DNA from: Spirochaetota bacterium
GTDB lineage: Bacteria; Spirochaetota; Spirochaetia; Sphaerochaetales; Sphaerochaetaceae
Reading direction: 5' to 3'
NCBI GenBank assembly: GCA_918298275.1
Contig: CAKJZO010000043.1
Location: 1 to 47,299, forward strand
DNA length: 47,299 nucleotides
Part shown: piece by piece, positions 7,586 through 15,490 of the stretch
Numbering within the stretch: the first letter of the stretch is position 1
How the letters are laid out: each line of letters starts with the position of its first letter
The notes under the pieces: generated by a model
Database searches by the model: none
What the model was told of the DNA's origin: nothing
What the model saw: the letters and a program-made list of their open reading frames with translations, nothing else
Translations under genes and position numbers: made by a program

Positions 7586-8215
7586 CTATCTCCTGTACTG
7601 ACGTATTATCATCAGGAGTTTACCATAAATTTCACATTGAGTGGATACCATTACCCTATAGGCCTGGTTTGCCGGATGAAGCTCATAGCGGTCGCCGTTT
7701 CTGTAGAAGTGTTTGAGCGTAATGCCGTAATCGCCATCGTCTCCGATACTTGCAGCAACTATATCTCCGTTCTCGGCATATTTGGTCCGCTTGATTATGG
7801 CAATATCGCCGTCATTTATTCCGTCCTCGATCATGCTGTCTCCGCGGACATTCAGGGCATAGAGCTCATCTGCATCGCTGTAGCCGATGAGATCTTCGGG
7901 AATCGGAAGAAACCTGTCGAAGGCCTGCTCGGACATTATAGGAGCGCCGGCTGCCGTGGTACCCAGCATCGGGATCTTCACGATCTTGCCGACCTCAGGA
8001 GTAATCCTCTTGAGCAGAGCCATTCCTCTGGGCAGGTTATCTGTGGTCTTTATGATATTCTTCTTCTCAAGAGCACGCAGGTGGTCGTATGCGGCCTTCG
8101 GGGAGAAGCCGAAGTGATTGCCGATATCCCTGAGACTGGGGGCATAGCCGTTTTCGTCAAAATACTGTTCAATGAACAAGGCGATTTCCTGCTGTCTTTC
8201 AGTCAGACCCTTCAT
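7586..8215 (-). CDS. lexA: LexA SOS repressor / self-cleaving peptidase S24
   Basis: 209 residues. N-terminal winged helix 1-65 starts LTERQQEIALFIEQYF and contains the recognition helix region YAPSLRDIGNHFGFSPKAAYDHLRALEKK. The cleavage bond is Ala89-Gly90 in GTTAAGAP, the nucleophile Ser127 in VRGDSMIEDGI and the general base Lys168 in GITLKHF. All parts needed for RecA-stimulated self-cleavage are intact. The promoter carries two candidate operators at the -35 (see next entry), so the gene is likely autoregulated, together with holA behind it. Confidence 0.95.
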   Translation of the reverse strand: MKGLTERQQEIALFIEQYFDENGYAPSLRDIGNHFGFSPKAAYDHLRALEKKNIIKTTDNLPRGMALLKRITPEVGKIVKIPMLGTTAAGAPIMSEQAFDRFLPIPEDLIGYSDADELYALNVRGDSMIEDGINDGDIAIIKRTKYAENGDIVAASIGDDGDYGITLKHFYRNGDRYELHPANQAYRVMVSTQCEIYGKLLMIIRQYRR

Positions 8216-8248
8216 ATCTTCACCTCCGTGCAGACTATTACTTAATCC

Positions 8249-8278
8249 ATGATAACACGTTGCTTATCAAAAGTTAAG
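8249..8278 (-). promoter_or_regulatory. lexA promoter with candidate LexA operators
   Basis: Minus strand: TTAACT (8277-8272), 17-base spacer, TATCAT (8254-8249). Two overlapping candidates cover the -35. An interrupted palindrome CTTATC-AAAA-GTTAAG (8263-8278) has 5 of 6 pairs matching. TTTG-N5-CAAC (minus strand, 8271-8259) differs by one base from the TTTG-N5-CAAA box described for Leptospira. Which one is used cannot be told from one promoter. Confidence 0.4.
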
Positions 8279-8300
8279 ATACTTTTTGAACTTTTTTTGC

Positions 8301-8306
8301 TATGCT
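8301..8306 (+). promoter_or_regulatory. -10 element of a leaderless HAD-gene transcript
   Basis: TATGCT lies 6 bases before the ATG at 8313, so transcription should begin at or next to the start codon. The -35 (GATACT at 8278-8283, 17-base spacing) is poor. There is no Shine-Dalgarno sequence. Confidence 0.4.
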
Positions 8307-8312
8307 TAAGCC

Positions 8313-8948
8313 ATGAAAGCAGTTCTCTTCGACCTTGACGGTACATTGACCAACACGATTGACGATATAGCGGACTCCATGAACCACGCCCTGAGGCTCT
8401 TCGGGCTGCCGGAACATCCGGTGGATGCATATAAGATAATGGTCGGAGACGGTGCGCGCAAGCTCGCCGAAAGATCAGTCTCCGGGAGAACGGAATATTT
8501 TCAGAGCGTCTACGATGCCTACATGAAGCAGTACGGAAGCCACAACGCCGTCAAGACCAGAGCCTATGACGGTACGACCGAGCTTCTTCAAGAGCTGATC
8601 TCGAGGGACATCAGGATCTGCGTCCTGTCCAACAAACCCCATGCCGATACCATCACTGTCGTCGGGCACTACTTCCCGACCATCGCGTTCGATGCCGTAC
8701 AGGGTCAGGTAGAAGGCGTCCCGGTAAAACCGGATCCGCAGGGAGCGCTGATGCTCTCAGAGAGACTCGGAATCAAGCCTTCCGACTTTGCCTACCTGGG
8801 AGATACAAGCGTGGACATGACATGTGCCGTCAATGCAGGCATGCATCCGTTCGGAGCCCTCTGGGGTTTCAGAACAGCAGATGAACTGCTGAAGTCCGGG
8901 GCGGAAGCATTACTCAAAGAACCGCTTGATCTGCTCAGATTCCTGTAA
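8313..8948 (+). CDS. HAD-superfamily phosphatase, phosphoglycolate-phosphatase-like
   Basis: Cytoplasmic Mg-dependent phosphatase. Motif I is FDLDGTLTNT (nucleophile Asp7, acid Asp9), motif II VLSNKPHADT (Ser/Asn near 111), motif III Lys in VKPDPQGA, and motif IV GDTSVDMTCAVNAG. The helical cap between motif I and II and the NKPH and WGFRT strings resemble Gph (2-phosphoglycolate phosphatase), though the family is broad and the substrate could be another small phosphoester or nucleotide. 211 residues, full length. Divergent from lexA; ends 5 bases before the convergent metal ATPase gene with no terminator visible between them. Confidence 0.85.
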   Translation: MKAVLFDLDGTLTNTIDDIADSMNHALRLFGLPEHPVDAYKIMVGDGARKLAERSVSGRTEYFQSVYDAYMKQYGSHNAVKTRAYDGTTELLQELISRDIRICVLSNKPHADTITVVGHYFPTIAFDAVQGQVEGVPVKPDPQGALMLSERLGIKPSDFAYLGDTSVDMTCAVNAGMHPFGALWGFRTADELLKSGAEALLKEPLDLLRFL

Positions 8949-8953
8949 AAAGA

Positions 8954-10882
8954 TTATAGTCTGCTTACTCTCAGGGCTCTGATTGCATTCAGGACGGCAA
9001 GAACCATTACTCCGACGTCTGCAAAGATGGCAGCCCACATATTCGTGATTCCCAAAGCTCCCAGAATCAGGCATCCGAACTTGACTGTCAGCGCAAAAGC
9101 AATGTTCTGATAGACTATTCCCAGACACTTGCGTGAAATTCTCAAGGCTTTGGCAATCTTCAGGGGATCGTCGTCCATCAGGACAACATCGGCAGCCTCG
9201 ATGGCGGCATCGGATCCCATGGCTCCCATGGCAATTCCTATGTCCGCTCTTGTAAGTACCGGGGCATCGTTGATTCCGTCTCCGACGAACACCAGAGCAT
9301 CCTTGCTGTTCTTTTTCTCAGAAAGAAGTCTCTCCACCTGGCTGACCTTGTCGGCGGGAAGCAGTTCGCTGTGAACTTCATCGACTCCGAGGTCGCTTCC
9401 GACCTTGTCTGCAATGCGTTTTGCATCGCCTGTAAGCATGACGGTTTTCTGGACGCCGGCAGCTTTAAGGGCACTGATAGCACGTCCTGAATTGGGCTTT
9501 ACCACATCCGAAATCACGATATGTCCGCAGTACTGACCATCGATTGCCACATGGACAATCGTCCCTATGCTGTGGCACTCTCCGACCTCGAGGCCCAGGC
9601 TTCTCATGAGCTTGATATTGCCCGCTGCAACCTCATGGCCATCGACCATGCCCTTGACTCCGTGACCGCTGATCTCCTCGATATCGGAAACACGGCTCTT
9701 GTCAACGGCCTGACCGTAGGCCTTCTGGAGGCTGAGGCTGATCGGATGGGACGAATAGCACTCAACCGCTGCAGCATACTCGATCAGCTTGTGCTCATCC
9801 ATGGTCGAATGGTGCACCGCAGTGACTTCAAAAACACCCTGAGTAAGGGTTCCGGTCTTGTCAAATACCACCGTCTTTGCCTGGGACAGTGTCTCAAGGT
9901 AGTTGGATCCCTTGATCAGGATTCCCTCATGACTTGCTCCGCCTATTCCCGCGAAGAAGCTCAGCGGAATGCTCACCACAAGGGCACATGGGCAGCTGAT
10001 GACCAGGAATGTGAGAGCCCTGTAGACCCAGACCGACCACATGGCACCGCCATCGGAGGCAAGAATGATCCTGAAGACAGGCGGAAGGACAGCCAGAGCG
10101 ATTGCACTGAAGACAACAGCCGGAGTATAGACACGTGCAAACTTGGCAATGAACTGCTCGGACTGGGATTTCCTGGAACCGGCATTCTCCACCAGCTCAA
10201 GGATCCTGGATACCGTAGACTCTCCAAAAGCCTTGGTGGTTCTGATTCTCAGCACTCCCGTGAGGTTGATGCAGCCGCTTACTATCTCATCGCCCTCGGA
10301 CACATCGCGCGGGACGCTTTCACCCGTCAGGGCGGCGGTATTCAGGCTTGAGGAGCCTTCGACCACAATTCCGTCGATGGGAACCTTCTCGCCCGGTTTA
10401 ACCACAATTACGGTCCCTATTTCAACACTGTCTGGATCGACCTGCTCGAGTTCTCCGTCCTTCTCTATGTTGGCGTAGTCAGGTCTGATATCCATCAGAT
10501 CACTGATGTTGCGTCTGCTCTTGCCCACGGCATAGCTCTGGAAAAGCTCCCCAATCTGATAGAAGAGCATTACCGCAATGGCCTCGTTGTAATCTGCGTT
10601 TCTCTCGATTATGGCCAAGGCAAAAGCACCCAAGGTTGCGAATGCCATCAGAAAGCACTCATCGAAGGGTCTTCCGTTTGCAATTCCCTTGCCTGCCTTG
10701 ATAAGGATGTCATAGCCGATCACCAGATAGGTGGCCACATACAGGGCCAGGTAAAACACGAAACCGAAGGTCCCCTCAGTCCCGATCAGACCGATACCCC
10801 TTATGACATTGACCATTATCAGCAATACCGCACAGATAAAGATGCGGATCAGCATCTTGCGCTGTCTTCTGGAGAGTTTCAT
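8954..10882 (-). CDS. P1B-type heavy-metal efflux ATPase without its own N-terminal HMA domain
   Basis: Inner-membrane cation pump, most like the Zn/Cd/Pb class. 642 residues with, in order, paired N-terminal membrane helices, actuator motif TGES (186-189), the transmembrane metal site SCPCALV (Cys297-Pro-Cys299), phosphorylation motif DKTGTLTQG (Asp341), the SSHPIS histidine-proline motif near 379 and the hinge VGDGINDAP. Unlike most ZntA/CadA proteins the HMA metal-binding domain is missing from the N-terminus; a free-standing HMA protein is encoded 14 bases upstream, so the pump appears split in two. No arsR/merR-type gene is present in the window. Confidence 0.9.
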   Translation of the reverse strand: MKLSRRQRKMLIRIFICAVLLIMVNVIRGIGLIGTEGTFGFVFYLALYVATYLVIGYDILIKAGKGIANGRPFDECFLMAFATLGAFALAIIERNADYNEAIAVMLFYQIGELFQSYAVGKSRRNISDLMDIRPDYANIEKDGELEQVDPDSVEIGTVIVVKPGEKVPIDGIVVEGSSSLNTAALTGESVPRDVSEGDEIVSGCINLTGVLRIRTTKAFGESTVSRILELVENAGSRKSQSEQFIAKFARVYTPAVVFSAIALAVLPPVFRIILASDGGAMWSVWVYRALTFLVISCPCALVVSIPLSFFAGIGGASHEGILIKGSNYLETLSQAKTVVFDKTGTLTQGVFEVTAVHHSTMDEHKLIEYAAAVECYSSHPISLSLQKAYGQAVDKSRVSDIEEISGHGVKGMVDGHEVAAGNIKLMRSLGLEVGECHSIGTIVHVAIDGQYCGHIVISDVVKPNSGRAISALKAAGVQKTVMLTGDAKRIADKVGSDLGVDEVHSELLPADKVSQVERLLSEKKNSKDALVFVGDGINDAPVLTRADIGIAMGAMGSDAAIEAADVVLMDDDPLKIAKALRISRKCLGIVYQNIAFALTVKFGCLILGALGITNMWAAIFADVGVMVLAVLNAIRALRVSRL

Positions 10883-10896
10883 GGTGAAGGTCCTTT

Positions 10897-11115
10897 TCAG
10901 AATTCTATTTCACAGTCCGGCTCGACCTTGCGGCAAGCCTTGAAGACATCCTTCATGACCTTCTTCTCGTCCGCACCTTCCTCGAACTCCACGGTCATCT
11001 TCAATGCCATGAAGTTTACTGCGGCATCGGCAACACCGGATGTCTTCTTTGCAGCCTGCTCCATGAGATTTGCACAGTTGGCACAGTCAACGTCGATTTT
11101 GTATGTCTTCTTCAT
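10897..11115 (-). CDS. Free-standing HMA (heavy-metal-associated) domain protein
   Basis: 72-residue protein with a beta-alpha-beta-beta-alpha-beta ferredoxin-like pattern. The metal loop is DVDCANCANLMEQ with Cys11 and Cys14; the usual GMxCxxC is replaced by DVDCANC, a form seen in Zn/Cd-type HMA domains where the Asp may help ligate the metal. The start at 11115 follows AGGAGG; an upstream in-frame ATG adds 15 residues without a ribosome-binding site. It is co-transcribed with the ATPase and probably serves as its metal sensor or chaperone. Confidence 0.85.
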   Translation of the reverse strand: MKKTYKIDVDCANCANLMEQAAKKTSGVADAAVNFMALKMTVEFEEGADEKKVMKDVFKACRKVEPDCEIEF

Positions 11116-11165
11116 AGTAAGTCCTCCTGATGAACCTTGATTGCTCAAACATTTTAACATTTAAG

Positions 11166-11219
11166 CATATTCTAATATGTTCACATTTGCATATTACCTA
11201 ACTGAGGCATACTTGTCAA
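11166..11219 (-). promoter_or_regulatory. Consensus promoter with nested palindromic operator for the metal-efflux operon
   Basis: Minus strand TTGACA (11219-11214), 17 bases, TAATAT (11196-11191), close to perfect sigma-70. Overlapping the -10 and start are three alternating half sites: CATATT (11166-11171), AATATG (11174-11179) and CATATT (11190-11195). These give a tight palindrome with a 2-base centre and a wide one with a 10-base centre. The wide form resembles ArsR/SmtB-type operators. A strong promoter kept silent by a metal-sensing repressor encoded elsewhere is the simplest reading. Confidence 0.6.
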
Positions 11220-11236
11220 CTTGTTTGATGAAGATT

Positions 11237-12136
11237 TCAGTTTCCGAACTTGAGATTGATTGCCTTGGAAATGGGAATGAATCCCTCGCCGAGCACCTGG
11301 TTGGCATTCTGCACGATCATGAATGCCTTCTCGTCTATTTCCTTGACCCTTGCAGTCAGAACAGCGACTTCCTGATTGGAGACGACACTCATGACCACAG
11401 GTCTGTCATTGCCGGTATAGAGCCCGGTTGCGGTAAGAAGCGTTGCACCATGATTCAGTTCGTTGAGGATGACTGCAGATATCTCCTCATGCTTCTCGGA
11501 TATTATCAGGACGGTCTTGGCAGTATTGGCACCCAGCGGAAGAGCAACCTTGTCGATAACCATGCCGGTGATGTAGACGGTGGTGACCGCATAGAGGGCG
11601 CTCTCGATTCCGAAGACGAAAACAGATGCCGCGATAATGATGGCATCGACAAGCGTAAGGCAGGTTCCCAGTGAAAGCGGCGTATACTTGTTCAGAATCT
11701 GCGCCACGATATCGGTTCCTCCGGTATTGGCTCCGCCCTTCATGACAAAGCCTATGCCGGCGCCCACGGTGACTCCGCCGAACAACGCGCTGAGCCAGAC
11801 GCTCAGGGGCTCCGAGTAATCAAGAAAGCCTACGCCGCCTGAAATATCGACAAGAATCGAGGTAAAAGCCGAAAGCAGAATGGTTCCCAGCAGCGACTTG
11901 AATCCGTAGATCTTTCCGAAGACCTTCATGCCTATCAGAAAAAGCGGCACGGAAAGGCCGAAGATGACATATCCGGGGTTCCATCCGATCGTATGGTAGA
12001 TCATGGTGGCGATACCGCTCACACCGCCCGAGGCGATTTTGGCAGGGTTCACGAAGTACGCCACACCAACTGCTACAAGGAAAGACCCTATCGTGATGTT
12101 TACGTATTCATAGACCTTGTTCCTGATGTTTGCCAT
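11237..12136 (-). CDS. YitT-family (DUF161 + DUF2179) membrane protein
   Basis: 299 residues. Five to six membrane helices in the first 200 residues (GSFLVAVGVAYFVNPAKIASGGVSGIA, LLGTILLSAFTSILVDI, LFGGVTVGAGIGFVMKGGANTGGTDIVAQ are hallmark YitT segments), followed by a soluble DUF2179 domain (TVLIISEKHEEISAVIL, RPVVMSVVSNQEV, AFMIVQNANQVLGEGF). Paralogues are common in Firmicutes and spirochaetes; the substrate is unknown. It has a modest AGAGG site before its ATG. It sits after the terminator of the ABC uptake operon on the same strand, so it is either read through or uses a promoter inside that terminator region. Confidence 0.85.
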   Translation of the reverse strand: MANIRNKVYEYVNITIGSFLVAVGVAYFVNPAKIASGGVSGIATMIYHTIGWNPGYVIFGLSVPLFLIGMKVFGKIYGFKSLLGTILLSAFTSILVDISGGVGFLDYSEPLSVWLSALFGGVTVGAGIGFVMKGGANTGGTDIVAQILNKYTPLSLGTCLTLVDAIIIAASVFVFGIESALYAVTTVYITGMVIDKVALPLGANTAKTVLIISEKHEEISAVILNELNHGATLLTATGLYTGNDRPVVMSVVSNQEVAVLTARVKEIDEKAFMIVQNANQVLGEGFIPISKAINLKFGN

Positions 12137-12151
12137 ATCAACCTCTTACAG

Positions 12152-12183
12152 AAAAAACGGGCCGAACCCCGAAAGGTCGGCCC
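12152..12183 (-). terminator. Rho-independent terminator of the fecCD-type uptake operon
   Basis: On the minus strand GGGCCGA (12183-12177) pairs with TCGGCCC (12165-12159) around an 11-base loop that can pair further, followed by GTTTTTT. Confidence 0.85.
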
Positions 12184-12201
12184 ATATAATCTATATAGAA
12201 T

Positions 12202-13254
12202 TCAGTTCAAATGCAATATCTGCCTTGCCTGCTGCTCTGAGATATCGGCTCCGTAGAAGAGCGAATAGAACTCGCGTGTCCTGGCCACGATATCGATGCC
12301 GGCCTGGGGATAGAAAATGGATGCAAGATACCACAGACCGATTATCCTGTTGGAGCAGACGGGAGAATCGATGAACCCGTGCGGCATGCTGGGGACAAGG
12401 TATACCTTGCCGCTGCTGACAGCCTTCAGGGTTGCCCAGTCACTTGAAGTCCTGATGGTATTGTAGCCGGCCTCCGAATAGGCGAAGATGTACTCCGGAT
12501 CCAGCTGATAGAGTGTCTCAAGCGAGATGTTGCCGTTGCTCTGTGCGAGGCTGGATGTAACAACGACCTCTGCACCGGCCTTTTCGGCACACTGTGCATG
12601 GCTCTTCTGTGCAAGAATGGCCTCAAGTCCGTCGGAAGAGGATGTGATGTATACGGTCGGCTTATGGTCCGTTTTGGCACCCTCGATTACAGTCAGGGCA
12701 TCCTCATAATAAGAAGCCAGTTTCTCAGCCCTTTCCTCCTCTCCCAGAAGCTTTCCCAGTCTCCTGAAAACAGAAGGATAGTTGTCCATGTTTGCCTCTA
12801 TGAAGATTACCGGGACTCCGACATCTGCAGAGACCTTATCCAGGTCGGAAGCCATCTCCTGTACGGATCCCTTGATATCGCCTACATCGATTACAAGCTC
12901 GGGATCGGCAAGAATCAGAGTTTCCTTATTGAGGTTTGCCTTCTTGCCGTAGAGAGTACCGAAGGCCGGAAGATCATGTGTATAGGACGGGTAGACCGTA
13001 AGCTCATCTCCGCTGAGCTTGGAAGCAAGACCGACAAGTTTTTCAGGTGCAATCTGGAATACTATGACCTGGGCGTTTGATCCCGAAGGAGCAATGCGTG
13101 TGATGTTTGCAGGGAGTTCAACCTCTCGTCCCAAATCATCCACAAAGATCTGTGTTCCCTGCTCCGGAGCGCTCCCGGAAACCTCTGTGACGGCAGCTGC
13201 GAACAATGCCGATGACAGAAGGACAACTATCAGCAGCATAAACACTTTTTTCAT
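12202..13254 (-). CDS. ABC transporter substrate-binding protein, FecB/BtuF type
   Basis: Periplasmic clamp-type binding protein for an iron chelate, haem or corrinoid. 350 residues. The Sec signal ends ALFAA-AVTEV, with no lipobox Cys, so it is soluble in the periplasm, unlike the many lipoproteins further on. Family features: VDDLGREVELPANITRIAPSG at 38-58, a first lobe ending ADPELVIDVG, the rigid linking helix (about 160-195), and a second lobe with LYQLDPEYIFAYSEAG and GFIDSPVCSNRIIGLWYLASIFYP. Third gene of the operon, followed by a terminator. The ligand cannot be read from sequence; the position behind a single palindromic operator suggests a metal-regulated uptake system. Confidence 0.85.
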   Translation of the reverse strand: MKKVFMLLIVVLLSSALFAAAVTEVSGSAPEQGTQIFVDDLGREVELPANITRIAPSGSNAQVIVFQIAPEKLVGLASKLSGDELTVYPSYTHDLPAFGTLYGKKANLNKETLILADPELVIDVGDIKGSVQEMASDLDKVSADVGVPVIFIEANMDNYPSVFRRLGKLLGEEERAEKLASYYEDALTVIEGAKTDHKPTVYITSSSDGLEAILAQKSHAQCAEKAGAEVVVTSSLAQSNGNISLETLYQLDPEYIFAYSEAGYNTIRTSSDWATLKAVSSGKVYLVPSMPHGFIDSPVCSNRIIGLWYLASIFYPQAGIDIVARTREFYSLFYGADISEQQARQILHLN

Positions 13255-13292
13255 ATTTGACCTCCTAAATGCATATAATACCTAAATAAAAT

Positions 13293-14057
13293 TCATTGTG
13301 GTATGCAAACCATACCACCGTTTTCCGTTCTTGCTATCTCTATCTTTCTTCCGTAGACATTGCTCAGGACATCGGTTCCGAACAATGATGCCGGTTTATC
13401 GTCAAAGACAATTACACCATCCTTCATGACGACAGCTCTTGTCGAATGAGACAGCGCCAGATCGGGATTGTGTGTGGAATAGATGCAGCTGTATCCCTGC
13501 CCGGCAAGTTCCTGCACCCTCTCGAGAACGAGCAGTTGGTTTCCATAATCCAGAAACGATGTGGGCTCGTCCAGAATCAGAAGTCTTGCATCCTGCATGA
13601 GGGCTCTGGCAATCAGAACCAGCTGTCTTTCTCCACCTGAGATGGTCTCCATGTTCCTGTCTGCAATTGCCCTGATATTCAGAAGGTCTATGACCTCCTC
13701 GACTCTCTGCTCTTCCCTTCTGCCGGGATTCTGCAGCAGCGACAGACGATTTGAGCAACCCATGAGAATCGAGGTGCGCACCGAATACGGGAACACGGAC
13801 CTGGTTATCTGCGGTATGTAGGCCATATATGAGGCACGCTCACGGAGACTCATCTGAAGTACAGGTTTCCCATCTATCAGAATCGACTGTTCAGGGGCTT
13901 TCAGAAAGCCCGGGATCAGCCTCATCAGGGTTGTCTTTCCCGCTCCGTTGCGCCCCAGAAGGCTGACCATCTCACCATCCGAAACGGTCAGATTCAAACC
14001 CTTCAGAACCTCGTTGTTGCGATAACTGAAGTGAAGGTCCCTGATTTCAAGAGTCAT
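13293..14057 (-). CDS. ABC transporter ATPase, FecE/BtuD type
   Basis: 254 residues, full length. Walker A GRNGAGKTT at about 35-43, Q-loop AYIPQ, signature ISGGERQL, Walker B LLILDEP, D-loop SFLDYG, H-loop STHNPD. The GGERQLVLIARALMQDARLLILDEPTSFLDYGNQ block is diagnostic of the iron-chelate/cobalamin ATPase family. The gene overlaps the permease gene by 11 bases, so the two are translationally coupled, and 38 bases separate it from the binding-protein gene. Confidence 0.92.
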   Translation of the reverse strand: MTLEIRDLHFSYRNNEVLKGLNLTVSDGEMVSLLGRNGAGKTTLMRLIPGFLKAPEQSILIDGKPVLQMSLRERASYMAYIPQITRSVFPYSVRTSILMGCSNRLSLLQNPGRREEQRVEEVIDLLNIRAIADRNMETISGGERQLVLIARALMQDARLLILDEPTSFLDYGNQLLVLERVQELAGQGYSCIYSTHNPDLALSHSTRAVVMKDGVIVFDDKPASLFGTDVLSNVYGRKIEIARTENGGMVCIPQ

Positions 14058-15069
14058 GGCGCACCTCCTTGAAAAGCAGGAACAGGAAGAACGGTGCTCC
14101 GATGAACGAAGTCAGTATTCCTATCGGAATCTCAACGGTTGATGCCGTTCTGGAAACACAATCCACCAATGTAAGAAGCGTAGCTCCTATGAACATGGAT
14201 GACGGGAAGGATTTTCTGGCATCGTTTGAGACCAGCATGCGGGAAATGTGCGGGACAATCAGACCCACCCAGCCGATGTTTCCGGCTATGGCCACGCTGC
14301 TTGCAGTTATTATCGTGGCGCATACTATGGCAATCAGCCTTATCAGACGGGTATTCACGCCAAGTGACCTGGCCTCGTCTTCCGAAAGAGAAAGGAGATT
14401 GATCTTCCATGAGAGGGCGACAAGTACGACAAAGCTCACAAGAAGAGGAACGGCAATCAGAGAGAGCTCCTCGAAACCCACTCCTGAAAGAGAACCCATC
14501 AGAAAGTATGTTATGGCCGGAAGCACATTGTTTGGATCCGAAACCAGCTTCACGAAGCTTGTGCCCGAAGAGAACAATGATGAAACGACCATTCCGACAA
14601 GTATCAGCGAAAGAGTCTGCTCCCTCCTGACCCTGGTTGCAACCGTGTAGATTATTGCAAGCGCAATCAGACCGCAGATGAATGCGTTTATGCTCACCAG
14701 CACGGAAGACAGACCCAACAGAAGCGAAAGCGATGCCCCGAAGGATGCAGCCGAACTGGTGCCCAGCACATCGGGTGATACCAGAGGATTACGGAAAATC
14801 ATCTGGAATGTCTGTCCGCTGAGGGCAAGGCCTGCACCCAGAAGCATGGAGGCAAGAATCCTCGGAAGCCTTATGTGCATCACTACCGCCATCGGATTCT
14901 TCTCCATACCCATATTCAGTCCGCAGGCCTGAAGAAGAACTCTGACGATGGAAACCGGGCTCAGGTAATAGCGCCCCACCCCGAGAGCCACGACGGCCAT
15001 CAGGGCACATGTAATACCCAGAACCAGAACCTTGATTCTCTCCTGCCTTCCTGAAACCACAGTTACCAC
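14047..15069 (-). CDS. ABC transporter permease, FecCD/BtuC type
   Basis: 340 residues with about ten membrane helices. Signature strings: VVMHIRLPRILASMLLGAGLALSGQTFQMIFRNPLVSPDVLGTSS-type core (residues about 65-110), the GLIVPHISRMLV coupling-helix region near 265 and the closing ETVE/IPIG-like VEIPIGILTSFIGAPFFLFLL. First gene of the operon. The annotated start is a GTG at 15069; a GTG at 15060 has better spacing to AGGTGG and would remove three residues. The palindromic operator overlaps the transcription start, 4-31 bases upstream of this codon. Confidence 0.9.
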   Translation of the reverse strand: MVTVVSGRQERIKVLVLGITCALMAVVALGVGRYYLSPVSIVRVLLQACGLNMGMEKNPMAVVMHIRLPRILASMLLGAGLALSGQTFQMIFRNPLVSPDVLGTSSAASFGASLSLLLGLSSVLVSINAFICGLIALAIIYTVATRVRREQTLSLILVGMVVSSLFSSGTSFVKLVSDPNNVLPAITYFLMGSLSGVGFEELSLIAVPLLVSFVVLVALSWKINLLSLSEDEARSLGVNTRLIRLIAIVCATIITASSVAIAGNIGWVGLIVPHISRMLVSNDARKSFPSSMFIGATLLTLVDCVSRTASTVEIPIGILTSFIGAPFFLFLLFKEVRHDS

Positions 15070-15072
15070 CTA

Positions 15073-15132
15073 ATCGAGTTATTTTTAAAAACAACTCGAT
15101 ACCATTATATTCAATCATCATCAATGGTTCAA
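15073..15132 (-). promoter_or_regulatory. Strong promoter with a 28-bp near-perfect palindrome over the transcription start
   Basis: Minus strand TTGAAC (15132-15127), 17 bases, TATAAT (15109-15104). Three bases further begins a palindrome spanning 15100-15073: outer arms ATCGAGTT and AACTCGAT, inner TTTTT and AAAAA, with only one non-matching pair (15081/15092) in 14. It covers about +4 to +32, where a bound repressor would block initiation or early elongation. As RNA it would also form a hairpin just upstream of the start codon. I do not recognise the sequence as a Fur, DtxR or TroR box. Confidence 0.75.
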
Positions 15133-15144
15133 GACTTATCCCGA

Positions 15145-15174
15145 TTGAAAACAGATGGCCCGAATAGCTATAAT
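15145..15174 (+). promoter_or_regulatory. Promoter of a leaderless small membrane-protein gene
   Basis: TTGAAA (15145-15150), 18-base spacer, perfect TATAAT (15169-15174), then 7 bases and the ATG at 15182. It starts 13 bases upstream of the divergent uptake-operon -35. Confidence 0.65.
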
Positions 15175-15181
15175 ACCTACC

Positions 15182-15490
15182 ATGAAGTTGACAACAAGGA
15201 TAAAACAGGCAATCAAGGCCTGGCATGACAGACGCTATGGCTATGATGAACTCTCCAGTTTCCTATATGCCCTCAGCATTCTGCTGGTAGTCCTTGCCGT
15301 TCTGCTTCAGTCAAGCATCCCTCTCTTCGCATCCCTTCTTCTCATCCTGCTGAACATTCTGAGAGCTTACTCAAAGAACATAAAAAAAAGAACCAGGGAA
15401 AATGATTTCTTCCTGGCTCCTTTCAGATTCATCAAAAAGCTGTTCTCAAGAAAGAAGGCTCCTATTCAAGAGTCTCAAGATAAAAGCTGA
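15182..15490 (+). CDS. Small two-helix membrane protein of unknown function
   Basis: 102 residues: a basic amphipathic N-terminus (MKLTTRIKQAIKAWHDRRYGYDELS), a hydrophobic hairpin (FLYALSILLVVLAVLL, SSIPLFASLLLILLNIL) at about 27-60, and a very basic tail with KKRTRENDFFLAPFRFIKKLFSRKK. The start at 15182 is chosen because it lies 7 bases after a perfect -10; the ATG at 15155 precedes the promoter and is impossible for that transcript. I do not recognise a family beyond a general resemblance to small membrane proteins of Gram-positives. The 3' end overlaps the convergent TIGR04076-like gene by 29 bases. Confidence 0.65.
   Translation: MKLTTRIKQAIKAWHDRRYGYDELSSFLYALSILLVVLAVLLQSSIPLFASLLLILLNILRAYSKNIKKRTRENDFFLAPFRFIKKLFSRKKAPIQESQDKS

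Noticed and set aside
9521-10351. 276-codon plus-strand reading frame opposite the metal ATPase
   Set aside because: Antisense shadow; all P-type ATPase motifs are on the minus strand.
12137-12201. Promoter TTGAAC-N16-TATATG for the YitT gene
   Set aside because: Its transcript would start inside the terminator stem of the preceding operon; possible but not supported enough to annotate.
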